Shown piece by piece: positions 37,851 through 49,600 of a stretch of 64,000 nt of DNA. The stretch comes from Stictocephala bisonia (lineage: Eukaryota > Arthropoda > Insecta > Hemiptera > Membracidae). Under the pieces are notes generated by a model. The model was not told where the DNA came from, did not search any database, and was given only the letters and a program-made list of their open reading frames with translations. Positions within the stretch are counted from its first letter, which is position 1. Every line of letters starts with the position of its first letter. Position numbers and translations under genes: made by a program. The stretch is taken from positions 434,001 through 498,000 of the forward strand of contig JAQJVL010000303.1 in assembly GCA_035578905.1 (NCBI GenBank), given 5' to 3'.

Positions 37851-39140
37851 TTGCATTGCTCCTATTAGGCTGTCTGAAAATGACGGACTTCCGCCAGTGG
37901 CTTGTCAGTTTGGGATACAGCTACTTTTATATCTTAAAAACCTGATTTCTTCAGCATATAAACATTGCAATTTAACTTCATTTTCAGAATAACTTCTATA
38001 CGTCTGTAAAAACTGGCCAAATTTAACTACTGTACTTTCAATTCTCTGTAAGCTAGTTTTTTAGCAGAATAAGAACGTTCAAGTGGAAATTAAAGAAATC
38101 CACAGAACCCATTCTATATTTAAAAGGAATAAACTGAATACTGAACCAAACATATCAGATGTAAAATTGATTTAATATCACTTTGCCTCACTTTTATTGT
38201 CTTGCAAATGACCACTTTTCAGACTAAAAAAATAAGGGAGTTAATGTTTGTTTTAAGTAACAGTAAATGCTTGTATATCAAAAAGAAACTTTATTTCTAT
38301 ATTAACTATTTATAAAATTATGTTCAACTGATCTGACTTACTGTATTATATTTTACTTTATGATATTTTAAGTTATGAACAACATGATCATTCTTTCGAA
38401 TTGTTCCTTGTAAATATAAAATAATGTTAGTATGCCACTTTTATTCCCAACAGAAAAGTAAAAGGTGGCAAAATTGTAAAGGTTAGTGAATCAAGGCTGG
38501 TGGCCAAGATGAAGAAGTGGGGTATAGGTAGAAGGGGGTGAAAGGTCATTGAGAGGGATGGAAATCGATAAGGAATCAGAATAACATCACACTACTACGC
38601 CATGGTTAGAGTCAGTCTGAGCTGATCATTGAACCACCAACTATGGTAACTGGGTATTGCACTGTCACAAGTTTTGTGGGGCCAGAATAAAAATATATTA
38701 AAAATAATGATAATAAGTCGCATCCTGATACTGTTGTCTATTGTAGCTTCATTATTTAAGAATAAAATACTGCAAAAGAGCAACAAAGTTCCACCACAGA
38801 TTGTGGGTAACTTTCCTGTATAATACCATTGTATTAAGAAACATTTACTGAAAAGAGATTAGCACAAACAAAATTTGAATAAGTCAAATAATAAGGAAAA
38901 AATGATTGGAACAAAAATCTCTTAAACCCAAAACAATTACTTTAAACTGGAAATTCATTTACTAATAACTAATACCGTTTATTTAGCATCCAACAACAGA
39001 TTCGAAGAAGAAAATTCAGCCATTGATTGATTAATATGTGGACAGATTAACTATGCGTAACCATAAAATATGGACTGTTGATGATGAATAAATATTTGAG
39101 CATAACAGTGTTTGGTTTTCACGTGTGTTACATGTGAGGA
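37851..39140. other. Upstream intronic or intergenic DNA; nothing recognised
   Basis: AT-rich sequence with one GC-richer patch at 38,480-38,570. No coding exon, RNA gene or defined repeat is visible. Confidence 0.5.
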
Positions 39141-39840
39141 GGATCAATACCTTCATCCACCTCAACAGTTTCACCATATACGGTAGTACATATTGTATGA
39201 TATGATTACCAACATTCCTGTACTAGTGTCAGCATTTACTATGTAACGAATTACCTGAACAGTAGTTTTCTTGTATTACATGACCAGCTGATTACAAAGG
39301 GTGAGTGACCTCAATAACTGGGGGAGGCTGTGTCGGAGGATCATTACCTTCATCCACCTCAACAGTTTCACGTTTATGGTAGTACATATTGTATGATATG
39401 ATTACCAACATTCCTGTACTAGTGTCAGCATTTACTATGTAACGAATTACCTGATCAGCAGTTTTCTTGTATCACATGACCAGCTGATTACAAAGGGTGA
39501 GTGACCTCAATAACTGGGGGAGGCTGTGTCGGAGGATCAATACCTTCATCCACCTCAACAGTTTCACGTATATGGTAGTACATATTGTATGATATGATTA
39601 ACAACAGTCCTGTACTAGTGTCAGCATTTACTATGTAACGAATTACCTGAACAGTAGTTTTCTTGTATTACATGACCAGCTGATTACAAAGGGTGAGTGA
39701 CCTCAATAACTGGGGGAGGCTGTGTCGGAGGAGGATCAATACCACCTCACAATTTCACTGTATATGGTAGTTGATATCATATGATATGATCAACGATAAG
39801 GTGCTAATTTTTCTATATAACAAATTATCTAAACTGTTTG
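39141..39840. repeat. 197-bp tandem repeat, three full copies and one partial
   Basis: GGATCAATACCTTCATCCAC marks copies at 39,141, 39,338, 39,534 and a decayed one at 39,733, spaced 196-199 bases. The full copies are nearly identical and carry the word GATCAGCTGATTAC-like near their 3' ends. No coding function is evident. Confidence 0.9.
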
Positions 39841-40194
39841 TTCTGAAAAATGAACTGTTGCATCTACTAAGAAGACGGGTTGTCTCACTTTGAAGTTTAT
39901 TCACACCAATAGCTCACAGCTAACTCTAATTGAACATTAAGATAACTGAGCCCGAAGGGAAATAAGAACGAAATATATTGGATACCACCGTTTTTTAATC
40001 AGCGGAAGGAAAATACGATTCAGCAGATCCAGTTGGTTATCTCAGGAGACGAGATTCCCTTCAGGATGACAATTAACATACGTAAACAAAACAACACCCA
40101 GCTCTCAATTTGTCACGAAGTGTAACACCTTGATCTATGAAGGGAAACGTAACACATAGTAGGGCGGGCCCACTGGTGAATGAAGGCTGGTAAG

Positions 40195-40375
40195 TTATTC
40201 TCGGTCAGTCACTATTAAAGTTAGATGAGCCTGGACGACGTAATGTCGGTGACGTCAGATCTCAATTGACGCATCCGCCGCCGCCCGCTGCAATCACCAC
40301 GTCCTCACTCACTCGCCGGCCGCTGCACTCACCCGTCGACTGTACTGCACGGCCGACACATGTAAAAGTAATATG
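40195..40375 (-). promoter_or_regulatory. GC-rich island, candidate beta-spectrin promoter or 5' exon
   Basis: This island stands out from its AT-rich surroundings by its CG dinucleotides (CCGCCGCCGCCC, CTCGCCGGCCGC). It holds a perfect cAMP-response element TGACGTCA at 40,249-40,256. On the minus strand two donor-like sites occur (CGACGG|GTGAGTG and GCGA|GTGAGTG). It lies about 3.5 kb upstream of the first coding exon, which needs a non-coding exon upstream. Assignment is inference. Confidence 0.35.
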
Positions 40376-41042
40376 TTCACGTAATAATAAATTACGTTTT
40401 TCTATTTTATCAACCACAAAAAAATAATAAAAAACAAAACCCTATCAAAATAAATGTAACACTTTTTAAGGACAACTGTAGGCACACAACAGGTATTCTT
40501 TTAGAGTATAGAAAATAAACCTATTGTACGACAGTGTAAACTTTCTTAGTCTAAAGCACAAACCAACGACATCAAATATTAAGCTTGATAATTTTCCCAC
40601 CAACGATTTAAAAATGTATAAATGGCGGTCCTCTTCAACAAAGTCCCTAAAAAGTCAAACCAATAATTAAGCTGATTGATTATACACATAATTGATATTA
40701 ATTTCAGCATTCGGTTATACGATGGCGAATTGAAACGCTAACTTTCAATATACAAAAGTAAACCGGAAATAATCAAAGGCCAATAATGGCAGTTTTCACT
40801 GAAACGAAAATCAAATGGTCTTATACAATGTAATCAAAAATCTGGCAATCTTCTTGAAATCGGGGCCGAGCCAAGAATAGATCAGGTGTTCTTCGGTCTA
40901 ATTACCATTACAGGAGTCCAACTCCTAGTTATGACCTATAACAATGTACAAAGCAAAAAAGCATTGTTGTTCAACGTGTAAGTTCCCACCAACTTAATAT
41001 TCCCACATTCCGTTTCACAATACCAAGTCCTTGAAAGCCAGC

Positions 41043-41400
41043 CTTACCGTGTAATTCTTGAGGAAACCTGTCCGAAGACAGGATATAACAGGGTGGATCC
41101 ATCAAAGAGGATGCTGATGGGGTGCGTGGTCGGGAAAGGTTCAAGTAGTCCGGTGAATCTCTTCAATTTTCCGGTTGCATAATATGAATAGCAGAGCGTG
41201 GGCGGAACAGGTCCAATGAGTGACACCGCTAGTCGGTGCATATTAAAGTTGAGTTACCCCACTTCCTGTCAGACCGGATGTAACCCCCCCCCCCCGTGCA
41301 CAAAGCGAACAGCAGTAATGGATGGCCAATAGAATAGCGACCATTATAACACCTCACCTTAGCCGGCAACAACATCAATGTTATACTTTCCATTGCACTG
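41043..41400 (-). promoter_or_regulatory. Second candidate promoter or 5' exon upstream of beta-spectrin
   Basis: A GC-richer block with a good minus-strand donor ATTACACG|GTAAGG at 41,048-41,043, an inverted CCAAT word at about 41,329 and a run of 12 C (41,284-41,295). The enclosed 65-codon frame has no known motif and is probably not translated. It is an alternative to the 40.2-kb island as a start site. Confidence 0.3.
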
Positions 41401-42614
41401 ACACTTACACTTCTGTCACAAACAACTAAACTAGGTTCATTTATCAAAGTTTCTTAGGTAAATAAACCATCAAACCTGTGAAACGTTGCACGCCTTTTAT
41501 CGCACAATGTCTTATAATGTTGAGGAATCGCCTCTTGTTATTCCGCTATCATGTCAACCGATACCAATCAGTCAGCCGATACTACTTCTCAGCGTACAGT
41601 GTCAGAAATCACAATCTTATAACAAAATATTGACAAAACCTAGAAAATATTTTAATTAAATACACACACTGCCATAAGTGTATGTAATGATAGAAATCTT
41701 TTAAAAAAACTTCAATAAAATTACATTAGCAGGCCCTGGCGTAGAGTACGCTCTAGATAAAAAAAAGGCGATAAAGCAAAGGACAAGGCTGAATGTTAAA
41801 ACCGAATTAAATTGAGTAAGAAATAATATTTGGTACGGCGGTAGTGACCAACTGAAGTTCACGCATGAGATGGTAGGAGTTGACATGAAGAACTGACAAA
41901 AAACAGTACGTTACCGTACAAAATCATATATATATTTAATTATAGTGATTTGCAATGAAGTGCTACTGTAAAAAGCTAAATAAGTAACAATACTGTATTT
42001 TATTGATGCCACTACATTCCTGATATACTTCTTTTTCTCATAAAATGATAGCACTGCATAATAATATTTGGTATTTATTTTTACATTAAATACGTATCTT
42101 TCATCTTTTAAACACGATTCAAAAAAACCGTACTAAAAACCTCAACAGTAAATGACTAGCCAAGGTGGTCGGCTGATGTGAAAATTAAGATGTGTTCGTA
42201 ACATTTTAAATTAAAATTGTAATTTCAAGCCACATATTTTGCCTAAAAGCGGTTTATTATTGAACTTTCTTCAACAATTACTCTGAAATTGTTGGACTCC
42301 GCAGAGATCAACAATGAGTACAACATCAATCTAGTAATTTTAATTGTTGCATTGCGATGGAAGGGACTGAAATACAAACTGCCACATAAGTTTTTAGAAA
42401 AAAAGGAAAAACCACACTGTCGAACTTATTGGTGGGGCAATAATGTTCTGTGTTTAATACGTACATGTTTACAGTTTGATGTTATGGAAATAAAACTGTG
42501 TAATTACTGTTTATCTAAGATTATACGAAAACATATTGGTTAGATTCAAAAAGGATTCATTTAAACACTTATTAATGGGCGTTTGTTTAATCTATTCGTT
42601 TTTTCTAAGTATAT
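41401..42614. other. Intergenic or intronic DNA; nothing recognised
   Basis: AT-rich sequence before the satellite. The 84-codon plus frame at 42,289-42,543 (KWKGLKYKLPHKF-like, with a CNYCLSK end) has no motif I recognise and no splice support. Confidence 0.45.
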
Positions 42615-43735
42615 TCAACCGCTAAGCGTAAGCCAACAATTCAAGTTCAATAAATCGATAAATGTTATCCTATTAATTATATTCAACCATCAACCTCAAG
42701 CTAATAATTCAAGTTCAGTAAATACGTATTCATTGTTAAATCCTTAAGTGTTATCCAATTAATTATATTCAACCATCAACCTCAAGCTAATAATTCAAGT
42801 TCAGTAAATACGTATTCATTGTTAAATCCTTAAGTGTTATCTAATTAATTATATTCAACCATCAACCTCAAATCCAATTATACGATTCAACCATCAACCT
42901 CAAGCTAACCATTCAAGTTCAGTAAATACGTATTCATTGTTAAATCCTTAAGTGTTATCCAATTATACGATTCAACCATCAACCTCAAGCTAACCATTCA
43001 AGTTCAGTAAATACGTATTCATTGTTAAATCCTTAAGTGTTATCCAATTATACGATTCAACCATCAACCTCAAGCTAACCATTCAAGTTCAGTAAATACG
43101 TATTCATTGTTAAATCCTTAAGTGTTATCCAATTATACGATTCAACCATCAACCTCAAGCTAACCATTCAAGTTCAGTAAATACGTATTCATTGTTAAAT
43201 CCTTAAGTGTTACCGAATTATACGATTCAACCATCAACCTCAAGCTAATAATTTAAGTTCAGTAAATACGTATTCATTGTTAAATCCTTAAGTGTTATCC
43301 AATTATACGATTCAACCATCAACCTCAAGCTAACCATTCAAGTTCAGTAAATACGTATTCATTGTTAAATCCTTAAGTGTTATCCAATTATACGATTCAA
43401 CCATCAACCTCAAGCTAACCATTCAAGTTCAGTAAATACGTATTCATTGTTAAATCCTTAAGTGTTACCCAATTATACGATTCAACCATCAACCTCAAGC
43501 TAATAATTTAAGTTCAGTAAATACGTACCGGTATTCATTGTTAAATCCTTAAGTGTTATCCAATTATACGATTCAACCATCAACCTCAAGCTAACCATTC
43601 AAGTTCAGTAAATACGTATTCATTGTTAAATCCTTAAGTGTTATCCTATTAATTATATTCAACCATCAACCTCAAGCTAACCATTCAAGTTCAGTAAATA
43701 CGTATTCATTGTTAAATCCTTAAGTTTCCAATTAT
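42615..43735. repeat. 85-bp satellite array, about 12 copies
   Basis: The unit contains TTCAACCATCAACCTCAAGC, TTCAAGTTCAGTAAATACG, TATTCATTGTTAAATCCTTA and a linker. The word TACGTATTC recurs at about 42,724, 42,810, 42,928, 43,013, 43,098, 43,183, 43,268, 43,353, 43,438, 43,523, 43,614 and 43,700; spacing is mostly exactly 85. Two linker types occur: CCAATTATACGA in the core and ATTAATTATA at both edges. One copy has a 6-base insertion and one junction an extra 32 bases. Confidence 0.95.
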
Positions 43736-44165
43736 TTAATCATCATCCTCAAGCCAAAAATTCAAGTTCTGTATATTCTCAAGTTCTCCTCGACTGTACG
43801 TTCAGGTTCAGCCATCAAGCCAAGTTTAATAATGCCTGAAGTGGTATTCAATTATTCAGAAGTTATTCTCGCACTAACATTTCAAGTTTGGTAAGACCTA
43901 AGAAGTAACAATAATAATATTTATTTCAATGTACAATGATACAATTTGTTAAAGTCAGCATATACAGTAACATTTACTGTCGTGTCATACAATACAATTA
44001 CATGTAATTCGTGACGTTTAACAAATACTAGAGCTTCTCCAATTACATTCAGCCACCACTTCTAACCCAACATTTCAAATTTAAAAACCTCAAAGTGTTA
44101 TCCAATTTTATTCAGTCACCATCTCGAGCTAAAATTTCAATGTTAGTAAACCCTGAGGTCAGAAA
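43736..44165. repeat. Decayed satellite monomers, split by an insertion
   Basis: Phrases such as TTCAGCCACCACTTCTAACC, TTCAGTCACCATCTCGAGCT and AAGTGTTATCCAATTTTATT are clearly related to the 85-bp unit but strongly diverged. The stretch 43,905-44,035 does not belong to it and looks like a small insertion. Older monomers flanking a homogeneous core is the usual satellite pattern. Confidence 0.65.
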
Positions 44166-45260
44166 AAACTCACTTGTATTAGTACATTCTTCAACAAACA
44201 AGTTCCTTAAAAAAGCATATGGCACCTAATTTCAAATCCCATAAAAACCTGATTTTAAATTTGACAAGTAGAACTCTTCGTACCAAAAATTGACTGAATT
44301 TTGACGTGCCAGTATTATGATGTTCAGGTTGCACTGTTCACGTGCAATGTTATTTGTGTGTGCACATTCCTGCATGAGTGGTCAGCAGCAGTTGCGTCAC
44401 CAGCAACACCAAACCACTCGTAAGCACTTTTCCCCTGTAACTGTTCACATCTGTATTTGTATACATAATTAATACAAGCCGGCCTATGTTAGACATGCTG
44501 TTGAGAAAAGTGCGAATATGAATCATAGATATCCCTCTCTATACGCAAATATATCTTAATATAGGTAACTAAAGATGTTAAAATTTAAAATATATGGGCC
44601 CAATTCCCAAAAGCAAGTTCGGAATACAGGAAACGAACTGTGTGGATTTAATATTTTGTAAAGGTTCACAAAATTCGGAAATAATAAGAACATATTAAGA
44701 AACAAAGATTAAAACTGCGGCCCCTTCTGTTTGGAAGACACTATTTAAATGTTTTGTAAGAAGAAAAAAAAAACAGTGTATTTTAAAAATATTATAACCC
44801 AAATTCTAACAAAATTGTATCACCGTTGTAATTAATTAATAGGTATATAATTAACATTGTATACGATTGTATATTAACGTAATACATACACTACATAATT
44901 TCAGTGCGAATCGCAGTGCGTCATTATCGTTCATAACAGTAACTTTATGAAAAGCAGTAATTTCATAAAGGTCATTTACTTGAGAAATAATTATTAACAT
45001 TTAATTCAATGTGTGCAATTATTGATTCTATAGCAGTTTATTTTTTCAGTTAATAAAAAAGTATAAGATAATGTACTGCTACATTATTTTCTTAATCAAT
45101 TAGCCAACATTATTCAAATCAAAGTGTCTTTATTTCACAAACAAATATTACATTGGTTGTACATGAGTTTTTATTACATTTTATTCGGGAGTCTTCGATC
45201 TTCCTGTTCAGAGTATGTCTTAACACTGAAACTGAGTTTCTATTATTCCACTAGCAGTAA
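44166..45260. other. Unannotated AT-rich DNA
   Basis: No exon or RNA gene is visible. A GC-richer short stretch at 44,320-44,430 shows no frame. The end (45,118-45,200) resembles the A-rich tail of a minus-strand retroelement. Confidence 0.45.
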
Positions 45261-45320
45261 TATTGATCCAAATGAACTGTACAGGACATGGTACAGTCAG
45301 TAAACAGGGCATGATCTGTA

Positions 45321-45560
45321 TTGATTGGTAGCGTCATCCTGCGGAATCCGCACCGCACCACTTCATGGGTCATGCTGGTATGGTAGGAGGCAATATTCTG
45401 TCATCACCACTGTGTTTATAGGAGAGTGTGGGTGGGTCATCATCACTGTGCTTGTATAGGTGAGTGGGCAGGTCATCACCACTGTACGTGAACAAGTGTG
45501 TGGGTGGTCACGACCACTGTTCGTTAATTGGTAGCGCCATCCTGCACAATCGCACCCTAC
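45321..45560. repeat. Short degenerate tandem repeat, period about 36-46 bp
   Basis: GTCATCACCACTGTGTTTAT, GTCATCATCACTGTGCTTGT, GTCATCACCACTGTACGTGA and GTCACGACCACTGTTCGTTA follow one another from about 45,400 to 45,525. The block is flanked by two copies of TTGGTAGCG(T/C)CATCCTGC (about 45,325 and 45,529). Confidence 0.7.
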
Positions 45561-45594
45561 ATCTTTAAGATGTGTGATGAGGTTTTTAAGGGCT

Positions 45595-46225
45595 GATATC
45601 CAGTTGCACCGGCGGTCAAAGGAATTTCCACGGGTCAAAACATTCCTCCGTCCGAAAAGTGTCCAGATGCACCGGTGGTCAAAATCTACCCACCTCACTT
45701 ATCCCCGCTGCAAATTCCTTCGACCGCCGGAGCCGGTGCAATTGAAGGCCCCTTCCTTCCCCACCCCACTACATTTCTTCAAACATAGTTTATAAGTGTT
45801 TAACAATTTCGCAATGGAATATTCTATCAAACACTTGCCGATGTTTCGTGGCACATACTAATGGTAGACCATAGCAGGTTCTAACTAATAAATATGGTAA
45901 CTATGTATTTAATGTTTAATTTTGTGTTTATCCGTGGCAACACTAACATCTAACCTAACCTAACCTAACCTAACCTAACCTAACCTAACCTAACCTAACC
46001 GACTCATGACTCATGTCATAACAAAGGGTGTGGAATTTGGCACGGTCAGCTTGGGGTTACTGTACTAGGAATCCGGCCTGGTTGGACTTTCCCGGCTCAT
46101 GTCATAAACAAGGGCCTCTGGTGCAATTGGAACACCCCCCAAAAGGGGCTCCGGTGCATCTGGACACATCAGTTTGGGGCCGATCCCTGACCCCGGTGCA
46201 ATTGGAAATCTCCCGTTTTTAAGAG
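45595..46225. repeat. Cluster of inverted CCGGTGCA motifs
   Basis: CAGTTGCACCGGCGGTCAAA and TGTCCAGATGCACCGG (45,600-45,680) are mirrored by GACCGCCGGAGCCGGTGCAA (45,721-45,740) and CCGGTGCATCTGGACA (46,151-46,166), with further CCGGTGCAATTG copies to 46,205. Direct repeats of CTCATGTCATAA occur 84 bases apart. The GC content is well above the surroundings. Possibly an inverted-repeat mobile element; family unknown. Confidence 0.5.
45951..46000. repeat. Interstitial telomere-type repeat (TAACC)10
   Basis: Ten uninterrupted copies of TAACC, that is CCTAA or TTAGG on the other strand, the canonical insect telomere unit. It is embedded in the CCGGTGCA repeat cluster rather than at a chromosome end. 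Confidence 0.95.
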
Positions 46226-46298
46226 AGGGCCTAATGGTCCTAACTTTGCCTCACTAAGTAAAGCATATTTCATTTCGTTTACATCTTTGGGAACTAGT

Positions 46299-48455
46299 CA
46301 GGGCCGGTAGCAGACACTGTTTTAGTGTAAGCGAACAACATTGTGGCGCCCACTGGAAAGGAGGCATTACCTGGATATAAATACTTGTAAATACAGGTAA
46401 AATAAATACAAATACTTAAGAATTAAGGAATAAGGATTGAGACTCAATATCCGGGGGGTTAACTTAACTTATAATTTGAATTTAATATTTTTACAACGTA
46501 CAGTCCAATTATAGATAAAAATCAAAGCTAAAAACGTGTAAAAATCAATAAATACAACACGTCAGCTTACAAGAAATTCAATAATTTATTTTACTCGTAA
46601 ATTAAAGATAAAAGTCAAGAAAACAAGGAATTCTAAAACACAAATGAAAAACTTTGGAAAAGTAAATATTTATTTTTTTATTTGCCATATGTAAACTGTA
46701 ATAATAATCAATTGCAAAACTTAAAATATAAAATAATTTTTATTTTAAAGAACTTTAATTAACTAAAACATGATATATTTTTAAAAATAATCAATAGTTT
46801 GATGTTAAAAATGTTTATTTAACTCCATTTTCATAGTAAAAAAATGGGGTTTCGTCTGCAATTGAAAAAACAATAGATGTGAAAAAAATTTTAAATAAAA
46901 AGTTTGGAATATTAAAAGTCCTTTAATTTGATGTGTTACATGGCATATGGTCCTGTTTGATATTTGTTACTTAAAGATATTTTTTATTTTTTTAAATGTT
47001 AGCGATTTTTTGTAATTGTCAAAGGACATATCATTCATTGATAGTTTTGAATAAACATGTATATCCTCTCATGTACACAAGAGTTACTACTTAAAGTAAA
47101 GTTGTTACTAGACCAACTTTAAAAAACAACATTTTTTATAATTTGGGCCACCCTGCCTCTAAGGGTTACAATAATTTGAAAATTGTTGTATCAAAATAAA
47201 TAAGACTTTAAGGACCTTATAAATAAGGTGTAACACAACCTATGCTCCTACTTAAAAATTTCCTAAAAACTACCCCTCTCAAATGCCTTTTTCGGGATTT
47301 CCGGGTTAAAAAATATTTTTAATTAATTTTTGGGGTTAAAAATGGGGGTTTCAGTTGAAACAAATTATGCAGCTCAATTCATTTGGCTGCAATGATATAG
47401 CACGGATGGTCTGAAAACACTATTGCAGAAATGAATGTCCACTATTGTTCAATGTCCATTGACGAATAAATAAATAAGTTAGGTCTATAAATAGGCTACT
47501 TATATTTACAAACACGGCACTGTGAATATAATGTATCAGGTTGTTTATGTTTAAATATTATTATAATAATGATCGTATCACTTTCTAAAATCAATTATTT
47601 TTTTAATCAAATTTAGTAAAAATGTACAATTTCGTTTAAAATTTTAAACTATCGAACCTAGTAATAATGCTCTCGGTAAATATATTTGTGAAAATCAATA
47701 CACTATTTATAAAACTTCAGAGGTGATTGATTAAAATAAATGGTGTAACTAATCTGATATATAAGTGTAACATAAAAGTAAACGTTGATACTTTGTAAGC
47801 ATTAAGTAAACCTAACATGATTATAGTTGTTTGAATATTACAGTTGCCCACTAGTTAATGCATGGAGATTTACTTGAGTCTCTTCATGAGTTGGGTTTTA
47901 TAGATTTTTATAGACATTTTAAATATGTAACTGAATTGTATTTGCTACAAATTGGCGTAAGCAATTGGAAAAATAAACGGTAGCAGACGACGTATTGTCG
48001 AGCATTATTTTTACATTAAGAACATAACTAGCGCTGCGGTACTCCACGGTACATTAGGGAACTAATATCAGCCGTCTTTTTAGCCAGTAGTGAGGGGGGG
48101 CAGATCTATATGTTAAAAGTTTCGTATCAATTTGGGAATAACAATAACTTGTGTATTAGTATATGTATGATCACGGGGCTCCACTCTGCGATATGACCTT
48201 ATTCCTACAATATGAATTCAGCAGAGTGAAATTATATTGTACAGAGTGAACACTCAAACTCCAGATCAGCCATGATCAGAACCGAACCACTAACCATCGT
48301 AATATGTTCACCTAATGATATTTTTAAACCACTTTCTCCTACTTCACATTACGATATTTTGTTAGTCTCCTAATTTAATACTGAGCTTTAAGGCGCCCCC
48401 TTTTCCTGGCGCCCTACGCGGCCGCGTACTTAGCTTACCCCTTAAACCGGCCTCA
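46299..48455. mobile_element. hAT-like non-autonomous element
   Basis: The left end CAGGGCCGGTAGCAGACACT and later GTAAGCGA ... GGCGCC matches, inverted, the right end: GAGGCCGGTTTAAGGGGTAA and GCTA ... GGGCGCC. The order GGCCGGT, TAAGC, GGCGCC is shared on both sides. ACTAG occurs just outside each end and may be part of a target duplication, although the classic 8-base register does not fit exactly. The 2.1-kb interior is AT-rich with no transposase frame. Confidence 0.5.
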
Positions 48456-49600
48456 CTAGAGTACTCCACAGAAGGCTTCCATAGTCATGCTCCTATGGAT
48501 GGAATGATATCAAATACCTGTATATACAGTATAAACAACACATATTCAACAAATTTTTGAACGGACTTCGATTACTGAAGAACCAATAAATACTTAAAAT
48601 AGGAAGTGAAAAACAAATTGTTTTAACTAATTTATATAACTAAAAGGCAAACAAAATCAATACAAATTTTAATGTATACCAATTGAATGAAACATGAAAA
48701 ATTATGAACATAAATCTGCAGTTTCAGGTCCGAGAAGAGATATTCTCACGCGATATGGCATGTTGTAGAATGGATCGCGCTGCGGCATTCAGCTGGGACG
48801 AAACAATCGATGGTCTAACGAATTGTGACGATCAATAATGTCCTTTATATCCACAGAGTTTGGTTAAAGACGACCAGTATCGGGGTTTTCACCAAACAAG
48901 TATTGCACACTAATGTATACAGATTTCATCAATGTCAAGTTCATTAAACCCGGAGAAATATTAACAGAAGTTTTATTAAAATTGCCGTTTACCAAACTGG
49001 GAAGCCAATGCTGTGATATCATAATGCTCTTTTTGCAAGAAACGAGGGAGTTTTAATAATGTCACACAGCTATATAAGCGTTAAACAGGTGGGTTTTCCT
49101 CAAATTGACAACTTATGTGAATACAAACAATATGAATGTTTGCATTTAAAATACTGGTAGGAACGTTTCGCTGTGCGGTAGGTGTATGAGTAGTCCGGTA
49201 AGAACATTGACTATCATAAGAGTGAAAAACAATCCCAAGGTGGTATGTCAGAGACAACCCGGAGAGTTACGTGCCTGCTGGCGGACGTAGCGGTAATGCG
49301 GGGAAAGTCAATATTGGCTGTAGGGGAGGTGTGTCGGTGGTGGGGTGGTGGAGGAGAATATGGGTCAGCCATCAGCTCCCAACAACAAGGGATAATGTTA
49401 CTGTAACAGAACTCTACAGTATGCAGGTTGCATTGACACGAACCTCACCTTTCCATTTGTATATCTTCAGATTGTACAAATTACTATTGTTCAGTTTGGA
49501 AATTGTCGTTTCTTCATGACTTGTTATTGTTTAAGTGATAAAATGAAAATAAAACAATTCTGAATTTGTATGGACATATTCTGGGTAAGTCTCTAATCAG
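48456..49600. other. Unannotated DNA
   Basis: Mixed composition, with GC-richer patches near 48,720-48,830 and 49,150-49,400. The 82-codon plus frame at 49,271-49,519 has no recognisable motif. No repeat is defined. Confidence 0.4.

Noticed and set aside
42615..43735. CRISPR array
   Set aside because: Units are contiguous 85-bp satellite copies without unique spacers, in an animal nuclear genome.
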